From assembly GCF_023715105.1 (NCBI RefSeq), contig NZ_JAMBNO010000002.1, positions 276,657 through 340,656 on the forward strand: 64,000 bases of DNA, read 5' to 3'. The notes below the pieces were generated by a model. That model searched no databases, had not been told where the DNA came from, and worked only from the letters and a program-made list of their open reading frames with translations. Position 1 is the stretch's first letter. Each line of letters begins with the position of its first letter. The stretch is from Hydrogenophaga intermedia (GTDB lineage: Bacteria; Pseudomonadota; Gammaproteobacteria; Burkholderiales; Burkholderiaceae_C). Shown here piece after piece: positions 24,876 to 33,443 of the stretch. Position numbers and translations under genes: made by a program.

Positions 24876-26489
24876 CTACATCCTCGCCACGCCGAACGGC
24901 AGTGGCCGGGGGGTTCGGGCGGCGGCCTCGGCGCAGGTGTCGAGGCAGAAGATGAGCACGGCGCGCGTGTCGCGCGGGTCGATCACGCCGTCGTCGAGCA
25001 CGAGGCCGCTGGTGTGGAAGGCGTCGGCCTGGCTTTCGAACACCTGCACGATCTGGTCGAACTGCTGCTGCATCTGCGCCGGGTCGGGCTTGATGCCTTT
25101 GCGCGCGTAACCAGCCTCAGCCACGATCTGCATGGTGCGCGCGGCCTGCTCGCCACCCATGACCGCGGTGCGCGCGTTGGGCCAGCTGAACAGGAAGCGC
25201 GGCTCGAAGCCGCGCCCGCACATGCCGTAGTTGCCGGCGCCGAACGAAGCCCCGCACTGGATGGTGATCTGCGGCACGGTGGCGCCGGTGACGGCCTGGA
25301 TCATCTTGCTGCCATGCTTGATCATGCCGCCCTGCTCGCTGTCCTTGCCCACCATGTAGCCGGTGGTGTTCTGCAGGTAGACGATGGGATGGCCGAGCTG
25401 GCACATCCACTGGATGAAGTGCGTGGCCTTGTTGGCGCCGGGCACGTCGATGGGGCCGTTGTTGCTGATGAAGCCCACCGCATGGCCGCCGATACGCGCC
25501 TGCACGCACAGCGTGGCCGCGCCGTAGAGCGGCTTGAATTCGAGCAGTTCGGAGCCATCGGCGATGCGCGCCATGACCTCGCGCATGTCCAGCGGCTCTC
25601 GGTGGTGCGCGGGCATGAGCGCGAGCAGGTCGTCGGTGGGCAGCGCGGGTTCGGCGAACGCAGGCGCGGCGTGTCGCGCGAAGCCATCCCGCACCTGATC
25701 GACGATGCGCCGCGCAATACCCAGTGCCTCGCGGTCGTCCTCCGCCAGGTACTCGCCCAGGCCCGACACGCTGGTGTGCATCTCGGCGCCGCCCAGTTCC
25801 TCCTCGGTGGCCACTTCACCGGTGGCGGCTTTCAGCAACGGTGGCCCGGCCAGGAAGGCGCGCGAGCGCCCGCGCACCATCACCACGATGTCGCTCAGGC
25901 CCGGCATGTAGGCCCCGCCCGCGGTGCCCGAGCCGTGCTGCACCGTGATCACCGGCAGGCCCGCGGCCGAATGGCGCGCGAGGTTGCGGAACAGCGAGCC
26001 ACCGTGCACGAAGCCCTCGACCTTGTACTTGGTGAGGTTGGCGCCCGCGCTCTCCACCAGGTGCACAAACGGCAGCTTGTTTTCGAGCGCGATGTCCTGC
26101 ACGCGCAGGATCTTCTCCAGCCCGCGCGGCTGGATGGCGCCGGCCTCGATGCCCGAGTCGCTGGCCACCACCATGCAGCGCACGCCCGCGATGAAGCCGA
26201 TGCCCGCGACCACCCCACCGCCGGCCACGGATTTAGACGGGTCCTTGGTGTCCTGCCCGAAGCCGGCGATGGAGCACAGCGGCAGCCAGGGTGCGCCCGG
26301 GTCGATCAGCAGCGCAATGCGCTCGCGCGGAAGCAGCTGGCCGCGCTTGTCGAACACCGGCTTGCTCTGCGCCGACGCAGCCGCGGCGCGCGCCTCAATG
26401 GCACGCAGCTGCGCAATGCGCTCCAGCATGGCCGTGCGGCGCGCCTGCGCGACCTCGCTGTGCGGGTTGAAGGCAGACGCGAAGCTCAT
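24876..26489 (-). CDS. Acyl-CoA carboxylase beta subunit, carboxyltransferase (AtuC/MccB-like)
   Basis: Transfers CO2 from carboxybiotin to the gamma-methyl carbon of an unsaturated branched acyl-CoA. The 537-residue protein has both crotonase-like halves: N-terminal VVESAGANL-type region (HLVESAGANLTKYKVEGFVHGG), VQHGSGTAGGAYMPGLSDIV, and C-terminal FISNNGPIDVPGANKATHFI with LQNTTGYMVGKDSEQGGMIK. The length agrees with methylcrotonyl/geranyl-CoA carboxylase beta subunits and excludes propionyl-CoA type. Its start overlaps the SDR stop (ATGA). Substrate (geranyl-CoA versus methylcrotonyl-CoA) cannot be fixed by eye. Confidence 0.9.
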   Translation of the reverse strand: MSFASAFNPHSEVAQARRTAMLERIAQLRAIEARAAAASAQSKPVFDKRGQLLPRERIALLIDPGAPWLPLCSIAGFGQDTKDPSKSVAGGGVVAGIGFIAGVRCMVVASDSGIEAGAIQPRGLEKILRVQDIALENKLPFVHLVESAGANLTKYKVEGFVHGGSLFRNLARHSAAGLPVITVQHGSGTAGGAYMPGLSDIVVMVRGRSRAFLAGPPLLKAATGEVATEEELGGAEMHTSVSGLGEYLAEDDREALGIARRIVDQVRDGFARHAAPAFAEPALPTDDLLALMPAHHREPLDMREVMARIADGSELLEFKPLYGAATLCVQARIGGHAVGFISNNGPIDVPGANKATHFIQWMCQLGHPIVYLQNTTGYMVGKDSEQGGMIKHGSKMIQAVTGATVPQITIQCGASFGAGNYGMCGRGFEPRFLFSWPNARTAVMGGEQAARTMQIVAEAGYARKGIKPDPAQMQQQFDQIVQVFESQADAFHTSGLVLDDGVIDPRDTRAVLIFCLDTCAEAAARTPRPLPFGVARM

Positions 26490-27376
26490 GACTGGAACAC
26501 CTTGGGCGTGACGTAGCGGTGAAAGCCGTCGAAGGGCTTCACCGCGTCGCGTTGCTGCGCCTCGGCCGGCGCGGCGATGTCGCCCCAGCCCAGGCGCACC
26601 TGCGGACGCGCCCCGTCCACCCGCAGCACGCTGCCGCTGATGAAGCTGGCCGCGGGCGAGAGCAGGAAGGCAATCGCCGCACTCGTCTCGGCCTCGTTGC
26701 CGAAGCGCCCCAGCGGCACGGTCTCGCGCATCTCGCGCAGCATGGGGCCAGCCTCGGGCGGGTAGTGGTCCATGCCGCTGGAGGCGATGTAGCCCGGCGC
26801 CACCGCGTTCACCCGCACGCCGCTCTTCGCCCATTCGAGCGCCGCGGTTTCGGTGAAGCTCACCATGCCCGCGCGCGCCGCGCCGCTGTGGCCCATGCCG
26901 GGCATGCTGCCCCACATGTCGGCCACGATGTTCACTACCGAGCCGCCGTGAGCTTGCATGCTCTGCAAGAAACATTCGCGCGCCACCAGGAAGCCGCCGG
27001 TGAGGTTGGTGTCGATCACGGCCTGCCATCCCTTGGCAGAGATCTTTTCCAGCGGGCTGATGTACTGGCCGCCGGCGTTGTTGACCAGGCAGTGGATGCG
27101 CCCGTGCGTGACCACGATGGCCGTCACCAGCGCCTGCACCGCGGCTTCGTCGCGGATGTCGGCGGCGTGAAAGCTCGCGTACCCGCCATCGACCACGATC
27201 TCCTCGGCCACCGTCTGCAGTTTCTCCAGCTTGCGGCCGACCAGCACCACGTGCGCCCCGAGCGAGGCGAGTTCGTGCGCGGTGCAGCGGCCGATACCCG
27301 AGCCGCCGCCCGTGACCACGATGACCTGGCCCGCGAACAGGCCGGGGCGAAAGGCGGAGCGGTATCGGGTGTTCAT
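26486..27376 (-). CDS. SDR family oxidoreductase (AtuB/AtuG-like) lacking the YxxxK motif
   Basis: A 296-residue short-chain dehydrogenase-like protein. The cofactor site VIVVTGGGSGIG and the LVNNAGG strand are normal. Where the catalytic YxxxK should be it reads GHSGAARAGM, so the classical Tyr and Lys are absent, as in peroxisomal enoyl-CoA or 2,4-dienoyl-CoA reductase-like SDRs. It is therefore more likely an enoyl-CoA reductase than an alcohol dehydrogenase. The ATG at 27376 follows the TetR stop by two bases and starts an SDR-like N-terminus; the longer frame would run into the TetR gene. Confidence 0.82.
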   Translation of the reverse strand: MNTRYRSAFRPGLFAGQVIVVTGGGSGIGRCTAHELASLGAHVVLVGRKLEKLQTVAEEIVVDGGYASFHAADIRDEAAVQALVTAIVVTHGRIHCLVNNAGGQYISPLEKISAKGWQAVIDTNLTGGFLVARECFLQSMQAHGGSVVNIVADMWGSMPGMGHSGAARAGMVSFTETAALEWAKSGVRVNAVAPGYIASSGMDHYPPEAGPMLREMRETVPLGRFGNEAETSAAIAFLLSPAASFISGSVLRVDGARPQVRLGWGDIAAPAEAQQRDAVKPFDGFHRYVTPKVFQS

Positions 27377-27378
27377 GC

Positions 27379-28047
27379 TCAGTCCTTCAGGAACAGTTGC
27401 AGCGCGGTCTCGGTGAGGTCGTCCAGCGTGGCGCGGCCGTCGGCCACGTACCACTGCGCGGCCCAGTTGAGCGCGCCGAACAGCATGAGCCGGGCGACGC
27501 GCGGGTCGCCCGCGAGCGCGCCTTCACGGTGCAGGGCCTGCAGCACCGGCATCCACACGGCTTCGTAGTCGTCCTTGAGGCGATTGACGGCGCGCTTTTG
27601 CTCGTCGGAGAGCACGCGCCACTCATAGAGCATCACGGGGATGTGGTCGCTCTCTGGCCCGAGCAGGTTGTCGAAATGACCGCGCACCAGCACGCGCAGG
27701 CATTCACGCGCCGACAGCGGCGTGGGCGAGGCCGCCACCGCCGCGGCCATGCGCTCGCGCTGGTGCGCCAGCGCGCGTTCCATGCCCTCTTCCATCACCG
27801 CGGCCAGCAGGGCCTCCTTGCTTTCGAAGTGATAGAAGGGCGATCCCGAGCGCATGCCCACCGCGGCCGCGATGTCGCGTGTGCTGGTGGCCGAAAAGCC
27901 CTGCTGACGAAACAGCCGCGCGGCGGCGCGCAGCAGGGCCTGGCGGCGGTTGCCGTCGTCGCGCTCATCGGCGGTCTTGCGGGGGCGGCCGCGGCTGCGG
28001 CGCGGGAGGGGTTCAACCAGCGGGGCGTGGGCGTCCATTGGCCGCAA
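27379..28047 (-). CDS. TetR family regulator (AtuR-like), first gene of the operon
   Basis: A 222-residue repressor. After a basic leader (PRRSRGRPRKTADERDD) comes the helix-turn-helix AARLFRQQGFSATSTRDIAAAVGMRSGSPFYHFESKEALL as TetR proteins show, then an all-helical ligand-binding domain. It lies immediately upstream of and co-directional with the acyl-CoA carboxylase operon. The only promoter seen is upstream of it and contains a TetR-type operator, so it very probably represses its own operon and is relieved by an acyl-CoA. A nearby in-frame ATG three codons downstream is an alternative start. The Pseudomonas atu cluster is likewise controlled by a TetR protein. Confidence 0.87.
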   Translation of the reverse strand: MRPMDAHAPLVEPLPRRSRGRPRKTADERDDGNRRQALLRAAARLFRQQGFSATSTRDIAAAVGMRSGSPFYHFESKEALLAAVMEEGMERALAHQRERMAAAVAASPTPLSARECLRVLVRGHFDNLLGPESDHIPVMLYEWRVLSDEQKRAVNRLKDDYEAVWMPVLQALHREGALAGDPRVARLMLFGALNWAAQWYVADGRATLDDLTETALQLFLKD

Positions 28048-28065
28048 ACATAGCAGCGGGATTCA

Positions 28066-28093
28066 TTTATAGCAAGCGGTTGCTTGGTGAAAA
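28066..28093 (-). promoter_or_regulatory. Promoter and TetR operator of the atu-like operon
   Basis: Read on the minus strand: -35 box TTTTCA (28093-28088), a 16-base spacer and -10 box TATAAA (28071-28066), 18 bases before the TetR start codon. The spacer and box edges carry the inverted repeat CAAGC-GGTT-GCTTG (28073-28086), extendable to a 7-bp imperfect arm on each side (28071-28088). An operator placed between -35 and -10 would block RNA polymerase when TetR is bound. Confidence 0.7.
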
Positions 28094-28193
28094 TAAGCGC
28101 CCCCTGTCGCGTCGGTGCCGCGTGAACGCTGCCCGGGTGCCGTTCGCCCGACCGGGCCGACGGGGTTTTCCCGCACCGCTAGGCTGTGCACCC

Positions 28194-29603
28194 ATGAACC
28201 GACGCGAGTTGCTGCACACGCTGGCGGGCGCCCCGCTGATCACCCTGCCGGGTTTCGCCCAGGCACAGGGTCCGCGAAGCCTCAGCCCCGCGCCCGCCGC
28301 GCTGGCCGCCGCGGGCGAAACCGCCCTGCCCGTCTGGGCCTACGACGCCAGCGTGCCCGGCCCGGTGTTGCGCTACCGCCGTGGCGACTGGCTCGACATC
28401 GACCTGAACAACCAGTTGCCCGAGGCCACCACCGTGCACTGGCACGGCATCCGCCTGCCCAACGCCATGGACGGCGTGCCGCACCTCACGCAGGCACCGA
28501 TCGAGCCCGGCGCGCGCTTTCGCTACCGCTTCAAGCTGCCGGACAGCGGCACCTATTGGTACCACCCGCACCTGGGCGCGGCCGAGCAGCTGGAACGCGG
28601 TCTGGCCGGCGCGCTGGTGGTGGAGGACGACTCACCCCCGCCGGTGGACCAGGACATCGTGTGGCTGCTCGACGACTGGCGGCTCGATGCGCAGGGCCGC
28701 ATTGCCGAGGACTTTTACCGCTTCCACGACGTGGCGCACGCGGGCCGCCTGGGCCAGCGCCTCACGGTGAACGGTGCGCTGCGGCCCGAGCTGGCCTTGC
28801 GCACCGGCCAGCGTGTGCGGCTGCGGCTGGTGAACGCCGCCAACGCGCGTCTGTTCGCGCTGCAGCCCGAGCCGGGCATCAACGCCTGGCTGATCGCGCG
28901 CGACGGCATGCCCGCGCCGCAGGCCGTGCCGTGGGACGCGCCGCTGCTCATCGGCCCCGGCATGCGCGCCGACGTGGTGGTGGACGCGGTGCGCGCCGGG
29001 CGCTTTGCCATCCGCCAGTTCAACGGCCGCGAGGCCGAAGCGCTGGCCACGCTGGTGGTCGGTGGCGCCAACGACACCGCCCCGCGCCCCGCGCCCGTTC
29101 CCTCGCCCTACACGCCGCCGCCCGAGCCCATGCTGGCCGGGGCGGTGCTGCACACGATGCGCCTGGGCGGCGGCGCGCGCAGCCGCGAAGGATGGCCCGC
29201 CGACACGCCCGAGGCGCGCGCGGCACGCCAGCAGCGCCGCGCCGCGGGCGCGCGCGAGGCAGACCCGGTGTGGACCATCAACGGCCAGGCGCACGTGGGT
29301 GACCACCACGGCCACCACCCACCCGCGTTTCGCGTGCCACAGGGCCGCAGCGTGCGCATCGCGTTCGAGAACCCCACCGCCTGGTGGCACCCGATGCACC
29401 TGCACGGCCACCACTTCAAGGTGCTGTCGCGCAACGGTGAGCCACTCACCGAAGCGGCTTGGCGCGACACGGTGCTGCTGGCCCCGGGGGATCGCGCGGA
29501 GGTGGCCTTCGTGGCCGACAACCCGGGCCGCTGGCTGATCCACTGCCACGTGCTCGAACACCACGCCGGCGGCATGGGCACCCACTTTGAAGTGATGGCC
29601 TAG
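28194..29603 (+). CDS. Multicopper oxidase, exported
   Basis: Three-cupredoxin-domain oxidase of 469 residues that couples substrate or Cu(I) oxidation to O2 reduction. All copper motifs are present: VHWHG (His82, His84), WYHPHLG (His124, His126), HPMHLHGHHF and HCHVLEHHAGGM with Cys451 and the axial Met461. The N-terminus MNRRELLHTLAGAPLITLPG suggests a Tat-type export signal, although the twin arginine lacks the full consensus. The ATG at 28194 is preceded by CTAGGCT, a possible -10 box. It is divergent from the TetR-led operon and convergent with egtD. Substrate unknown. Confidence 0.88.
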   Translation: MNRRELLHTLAGAPLITLPGFAQAQGPRSLSPAPAALAAAGETALPVWAYDASVPGPVLRYRRGDWLDIDLNNQLPEATTVHWHGIRLPNAMDGVPHLTQAPIEPGARFRYRFKLPDSGTYWYHPHLGAAEQLERGLAGALVVEDDSPPPVDQDIVWLLDDWRLDAQGRIAEDFYRFHDVAHAGRLGQRLTVNGALRPELALRTGQRVRLRLVNAANARLFALQPEPGINAWLIARDGMPAPQAVPWDAPLLIGPGMRADVVVDAVRAGRFAIRQFNGREAEALATLVVGGANDTAPRPAPVPSPYTPPPEPMLAGAVLHTMRLGGGARSREGWPADTPEARAARQQRRAAGAREADPVWTINGQAHVGDHHGHHPPAFRVPQGRSVRIAFENPTAWWHPMHLHGHHFKVLSRNGEPLTEAAWRDTVLLAPGDRAEVAFVADNPGRWLIHCHVLEHHAGGMGTHFEVMA

Positions 29604-29619
29604 GGGCGGCGGAGCCCCT
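29602..29619. terminator. Hairpin between convergent multicopper oxidase and egtD genes
   Basis: Perfect 6-bp stem AGGGGC (29602-29607) and GCCCCT (29614-29619) around a 6-base loop, spanning the end of one gene and the stop of the other. No T tract follows, so it is at best a weak bidirectional terminator. Confidence 0.4.
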
Positions 29620-30632
29620 CAGGCCTTCGCGCGACAGACCACAAGCGCGTAGGGCAGCTCCGGGTCCTCGAACCAGGCGTGCAGCGCGAAGCCGCACTGG
29701 CTGGCCATGGCCTCCACGCCTGCGCGCTCGTACTTCTGCGATTGCTCGGTGTAGATCACCTCGCCCGGCTCGAAACCGAAGGACTGGCCCAGCACCCGGC
29801 TGTGCACCGACTGTGCCCGAAGGCTCACGAGGAAGCTGCGGGCCACGCCTTGCAACGGGCAATAGCTCGCGTAATGGCGAAAGGCGGCCAGGTCGAAATC
29901 CATGCCGAGTTCGCGGTTGAGGCGGCGCAGCAGGTTGAGGTTGAAGGCAGCGGTCACGCCCTCGGGGTCGTCGTAGGCCGCCAGCACGGTGCTGGGGTCC
30001 TTGCGCAAATCAAGACCCAGCATGAGGCTGTCGCCAGGCCGCAGGTGCGCGCGTACGCGGCGCAGGAAGCGGTTCGCCTCGGCATCGGTGAAGTTGCCAA
30101 GGTTGCTGCCCAGGAACAGCGCCACCTGGTGGCGCCGTGCCTGCGGCAGCGGCCAGGTCTGGAAGTAATCGCCGCACAAGGGGTGTACCGAGAGCGCCGG
30201 CAATTGCCGCGTCGCGCGCTGCCCGAGGCGTTCGAGCGCCTGCGCCGAGATGTCCATGGGCCGGTAGCTCAGGCTGGCGCCGGCCTTGAGCCATTCGCGG
30301 CACAGTGCCAGCGTCTTGCGGCCGTCGCCACTGCCGAGTTCGAGCAGTTCCATGGGCGCGCCGGTGGGCGTCAGCGCGGCCAGCAGCGCGCGCGCGTGGC
30401 GCCGCAGCAAGCGTGCCTCGACCCGCGTGGGGTAGTAGGCGGGCAGCCGCATGATGCGCTCGAACAGCCGCGAGCCTTGCGCGTCGTAGAAGTACTTCGA
30501 GGACAGCTGCTTGGGCAAGGCGCTCAGGCCGCGCATCACATCGCCGGCCAGGGTGCCCTCGGCGGCATCGGTGTGCGGCCCATCGGCCGCCAGCGCGCTG
30601 ACCGTGGCGGGAAGTCGGTGATGTTTGCTCAT
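29619..30632 (-). CDS. egtD: L-histidine N-alpha-methyltransferase (EgtD)
   Basis: SAM-dependent enzyme that trimethylates histidine to hercynine, the first step of ergothioneine synthesis. The 337-residue protein has the DUF2260/EgtD layout: KQLSSKYFYDAQGSRLFERI near the N-terminus, the SAM site LLELGSGDGRKT, the ALFLGSNLGNF motif and the terminal EVIYTEQSQKYE followed by AWFEDPELPYAL. The ATG overlaps the egtB stop as ATGA, so the pair is translationally coupled. Confidence 0.93.
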   Translation of the reverse strand: MSKHHRLPATVSALAADGPHTDAAEGTLAGDVMRGLSALPKQLSSKYFYDAQGSRLFERIMRLPAYYPTRVEARLLRRHARALLAALTPTGAPMELLELGSGDGRKTLALCREWLKAGASLSYRPMDISAQALERLGQRATRQLPALSVHPLCGDYFQTWPLPQARRHQVALFLGSNLGNFTDAEANRFLRRVRAHLRPGDSLMLGLDLRKDPSTVLAAYDDPEGVTAAFNLNLLRRLNRELGMDFDLAAFRHYASYCPLQGVARSFLVSLRAQSVHSRVLGQSFGFEPGEVIYTEQSQKYERAGVEAMASQCGFALHAWFEDPELPYALVVCRAKA

Positions 30633-31831
30633 CGGGCGAGGCGAATGCCGGTGTACTGCCAGCGCAGCGGTGGCTGGAAGAAGTTGCGGTAGGTGAGCCG
30701 GGCATGGCCGGGCGGCGTGGCAAACGAAGCACCACGCAACACCTGTTGCCCGACCATGAACTTGCCGTTGTACTCGCCCACGGCGCCGTCGGCGCGGCGA
30801 AAACCCGGGTACGGTGTGTAGGCGCTGGCCGTCCATTCCCAGCGCAGCCCCCAGGCCATGCCGTCGGCGGCCGCCACCTCCCATTCGGCCTCGGTGGGCA
30901 GGCGCGCGCCCGCCCAGTCGGCGTAGGCGCTGGCCTCGAACCAGTTCACGTGGGTCACGGGGGCGTTGGGCGGCAGCGGTTGCGGGCCGCGCAGGGTCTG
31001 GTGCCACCACTGGCCGTCGTCGCCGCGAAACCAGTACATCGGCGCGCGTTCGCCGCTGGCGGTGCGCCAGTCCCAGCCGTCGGCGTGCCAGTGTCGCGGG
31101 GTGTCGTAGCCCCCGGCGTCCATGAACGCCAGGTAATCGGCATTGCTCACCAGCCGGTCCGCCAGCGCATGGGGCTGCAGCAAGACCTCGTGGCGCGCGC
31201 CCTCGTTGTCAAACCCGAAACCCCCGCCCGCATGACCGATGGCGCACACGCCACCGGGATGCGAGCGCCAGCGCAGTGTGCGTGGTTGTTCGGGATGCTC
31301 CTGGCCGACGGCGATGGCGTGCGTGTCGTGCGTGTCGTGCGTGAGGTACGCAGGGCGCAGCGGGTTGTGGCCCAGGATGAACTTGATGTCGGTCAGCAGC
31401 AGCTCCTGGTGTTGCTGTTCGTGTTGCAGGCCGAGTTCCAGCCGTTCGAGCCAGCGCGCTTCGGGCCGTGTGTCGAGCCACGCCAGCACGGCCGCGTCCA
31501 CGTGCGCGCGGTAGGCCATCACCTCGCTCACGGTCGGTCGGCTCAGGTGGCCCCGTTGCGCACGCGGCACGCGCGCGCCTTCGCTCTCGTAGTAGCTGTT
31601 GAAGAGGAAACCGTAGGCCGGATGGAACGGTGCGTGCCCGGGCACGGCCTGCGCCAACAGCAAGGTCTCGAAGAACCAGGTGGTGTGTGCCAGGTGCCAT
31701 TTCGGCGGGCTCACGTCGACCACTGGCTGCACCACGTGGTCCTCCACCGCCAGTGGCGCGCACAGGCTGACGCTGCGGGCGCGGATCTCGCTGAAGCGCA
31801 GGGCGAGTTCGCCCAGGTCGTCGCGGCGCAT
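30629..31831 (-). CDS. egtB: Ergothioneine biosynthesis sulfoxide synthase EgtB
   Basis: Non-haem iron enzyme that joins hercynine to a thiol (cysteine or gamma-glutamylcysteine) with O2. The 400 residues combine an N-terminal DinB_2 domain with the iron-ligand set seen in WHLAHTTWFFE (His49) and LQHEQQHQELL (His137, His141), and a C-terminal FGE-sulfatase domain (LPTEAEWEVAAADG, FMVGQQVLRGASFATP). No egtA, egtC or egtE is nearby, as is common in proteobacterial egtB-egtD pairs. The start overlaps the DUF427 stop by one base (TGATG). Confidence 0.93.
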   Translation of the reverse strand: MRRDDLGELALRFSEIRARSVSLCAPLAVEDHVVQPVVDVSPPKWHLAHTTWFFETLLLAQAVPGHAPFHPAYGFLFNSYYESEGARVPRAQRGHLSRPTVSEVMAYRAHVDAAVLAWLDTRPEARWLERLELGLQHEQQHQELLLTDIKFILGHNPLRPAYLTHDTHDTHAIAVGQEHPEQPRTLRWRSHPGGVCAIGHAGGGFGFDNEGARHEVLLQPHALADRLVSNADYLAFMDAGGYDTPRHWHADGWDWRTASGERAPMYWFRGDDGQWWHQTLRGPQPLPPNAPVTHVNWFEASAYADWAGARLPTEAEWEVAAADGMAWGLRWEWTASAYTPYPGFRRADGAVGEYNGKFMVGQQVLRGASFATPPGHARLTYRNFFQPPLRWQYTGIRLAR

Positions 31832-32112
31832 CAGGGGCTGACCTGCACGCCGCGCCAGAACGCCACACGATCGCGCACGCTCTCGGCCTCGGGCTTGGGG
31901 TCGGGATAGAACCAGACCGCATCGCGGTTGAGCTCGCCGTTCACCAGCAGGCTGTGGTAGCTGGCCTCGCCCTTCCAGGGGCAGAACGTGTGGTGGTTGC
32001 TGGGCTGCAGGTACTCGGCCCGCAGCGAACCGGCGGGGAAATAGGCGTTGCCTTCAACCAGGACGATGTCGTCGCTCTCGGCCACGACAACGCCGTTCCA
32101 GATCGCTTTCAT
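31831..32112 (-). CDS. DUF427 family protein
   Basis: A 93-residue single-domain protein beginning MKAIWNGVVVAESDDIV and containing the DUF427 hallmark TFCPWKGEASYHSL and DAVWFYPDPKPEA. Members are small all-beta proteins with no settled biochemical role. It is the first gene of the coupled DUF427-egtB-egtD unit, suggesting a shared role in thiol metabolism, but that is inference from position only. Confidence 0.87.
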   Translation of the reverse strand: MKAIWNGVVVAESDDIVLVEGNAYFPAGSLRAEYLQPSNHHTFCPWKGEASYHSLLVNGELNRDAVWFYPDPKPEAESVRDRVAFWRGVQVSP

Positions 32113-32187
32113 GCACTCTCCCGGGGTGTGTTGGGGATGGGTCGCATGCTGGTTCGATTTCTTTCACGACGCCACCCTTGGCGCGGC

Positions 32188-33402
32188 TCAACCGATGAAT
32201 GGCAATGGCTGCGGTGCCGTGGCCGCCACGCGCCCGGCGACCCGCCTGGCCACCTGCAAGGCCACCTGCGCGGCCACCTGCTCCGCCTGCTGCGCGATGG
32301 TGCGCAGCAAGCCGCCGGGCTGACGGATGTCGAAACCCACGAAGTGCAGGCCCTCGAGATCGCCCGCGCCGTGCAGCACCGTCGGCAGGCCACGCGCATC
32401 CAGCGGCAGCGTGTGCTGCGGGAACAGCGTTGCCAGGCCGGCGCTGTAGCCGGTGGCGAGCACGATGGTGTCGAACGGCTGCTCACGCCCGTCGGTGAAG
32501 CGCACGCCGCCGCGCGTGAGCGTGGCGATGCCGGGGAACACGGCGATGTCGCCGGCCTTGATGCGATCGAGTGTGCCGATGTCGATCATCGGCGTCTTGC
32601 CTTCGCGACGCAGCTGCTGCAACGGCGACGCGCGTGGCGTGCGCAGGCCCCAGCGCGAGAGATCGCCCACGGTGAGGTTGCGCAGCAGGCTCGCGAGCGC
32701 GTTGCCCAGCGGCTCGGGCAGCTTGGCAAGCGCAATGCTGGAGAGCTGCGTGGGCCGGCCCAGCACGTCACGCTTGACGATGTTGACCGGCGAGCGCACC
32801 GACAGCGCCACGCGCACGCCGTGTTCGGCAAGGTCCAGCGCGATCTCGGCACCGGTGTTGCCGATACCCACCACCAGCACGCGCTGGCCGGCAAAGGGTT
32901 GGGCGTTGCGGTAGTCGCGGCTGTGCAGCACGCGCCCGGCAAAGGCGTCCTGCCCGGGCAACAGGGGCATGCTGGGTTCGCGGTTGGCGCCGGTGGCCAG
33001 CACCAGCTCGGGTGCGGCAAAGGTCTGCCCGGCGGCGGTGTGCACCTGCCATTGGCTTGCGTCGTGCGTGATGCGCAACACCGTCTGCCCGTACAGCGGT
33101 GCGATGCCATGGTGCCGGGCATAAGCCTCGAGGTAGTCGACCACGCCCTGGCGCGGCACGTAGCGCGGCGCGTCGGGCGGGAACGGCAGGCCCGGCAGCG
33201 CCGAGTGCGATTTGACGGTGTGCAGGTGCAGGCGCTCGTAATGGTGGCGCCACGAACTGCCCACGCCGCAGGCCTGCTCGAGCACCGTGCTGTCGATGCC
33301 GCGCTGGCGCAGGCAGCCCGCCACCGCCAGGCCTGCGGGGCCAGCGCCGACGATGAGCACGGGGTTGGTTGTGGCGTTCGCGGCGGCTGCTTGATCGGGC
33401 AT
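32188..33402 (-). CDS. FAD-dependent monooxygenase (TrkA/YUC-like flavoprotein)
   Basis: A 404-residue flavin monooxygenase-like protein. The FAD site VLIVGAGPAGLAVAGCLRQRG is near the N-terminus and a second NADPH-type Rossmann site VLVVGIGNTGAEIALDLAEHG is mid-protein; LATGYSAGLATLFP matches the ATG motif of the family. The last 30 residues form a Val/Ala/Gln-rich near-repeat (QVAAQVALQVARRVAGRVAA), encoded by a low-complexity GGCCACCTG-like DNA repeat. It lies 75 bases upstream of the DUF427-egtB-egtD unit on the same strand. Substrate unknown. Confidence 0.85.
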   Translation of the reverse strand: MPDQAAAANATTNPVLIVGAGPAGLAVAGCLRQRGIDSTVLEQACGVGSSWRHHYERLHLHTVKSHSALPGLPFPPDAPRYVPRQGVVDYLEAYARHHGIAPLYGQTVLRITHDASQWQVHTAAGQTFAAPELVLATGANREPSMPLLPGQDAFAGRVLHSRDYRNAQPFAGQRVLVVGIGNTGAEIALDLAEHGVRVALSVRSPVNIVKRDVLGRPTQLSSIALAKLPEPLGNALASLLRNLTVGDLSRWGLRTPRASPLQQLRREGKTPMIDIGTLDRIKAGDIAVFPGIATLTRGGVRFTDGREQPFDTIVLATGYSAGLATLFPQHTLPLDARGLPTVLHGAGDLEGLHFVGFDIRQPGGLLRTIAQQAEQVAAQVALQVARRVAGRVAATAPQPLPFIG

Positions 33403-33443
33403 GGTGACCACGAGTGTGCCCGCAGGTCCGCTGCTTGCGCATC

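Noticed and set aside
19258..28047. Assignment of the carboxylase operon to the leucine (liu) pathway
   Set aside because: There is no HMG-CoA lyase, the regulator is TetR and not MerR, and an SDR and a second dehydrogenase are present; gene order fits atu better. The substrate nevertheless remains unproven.
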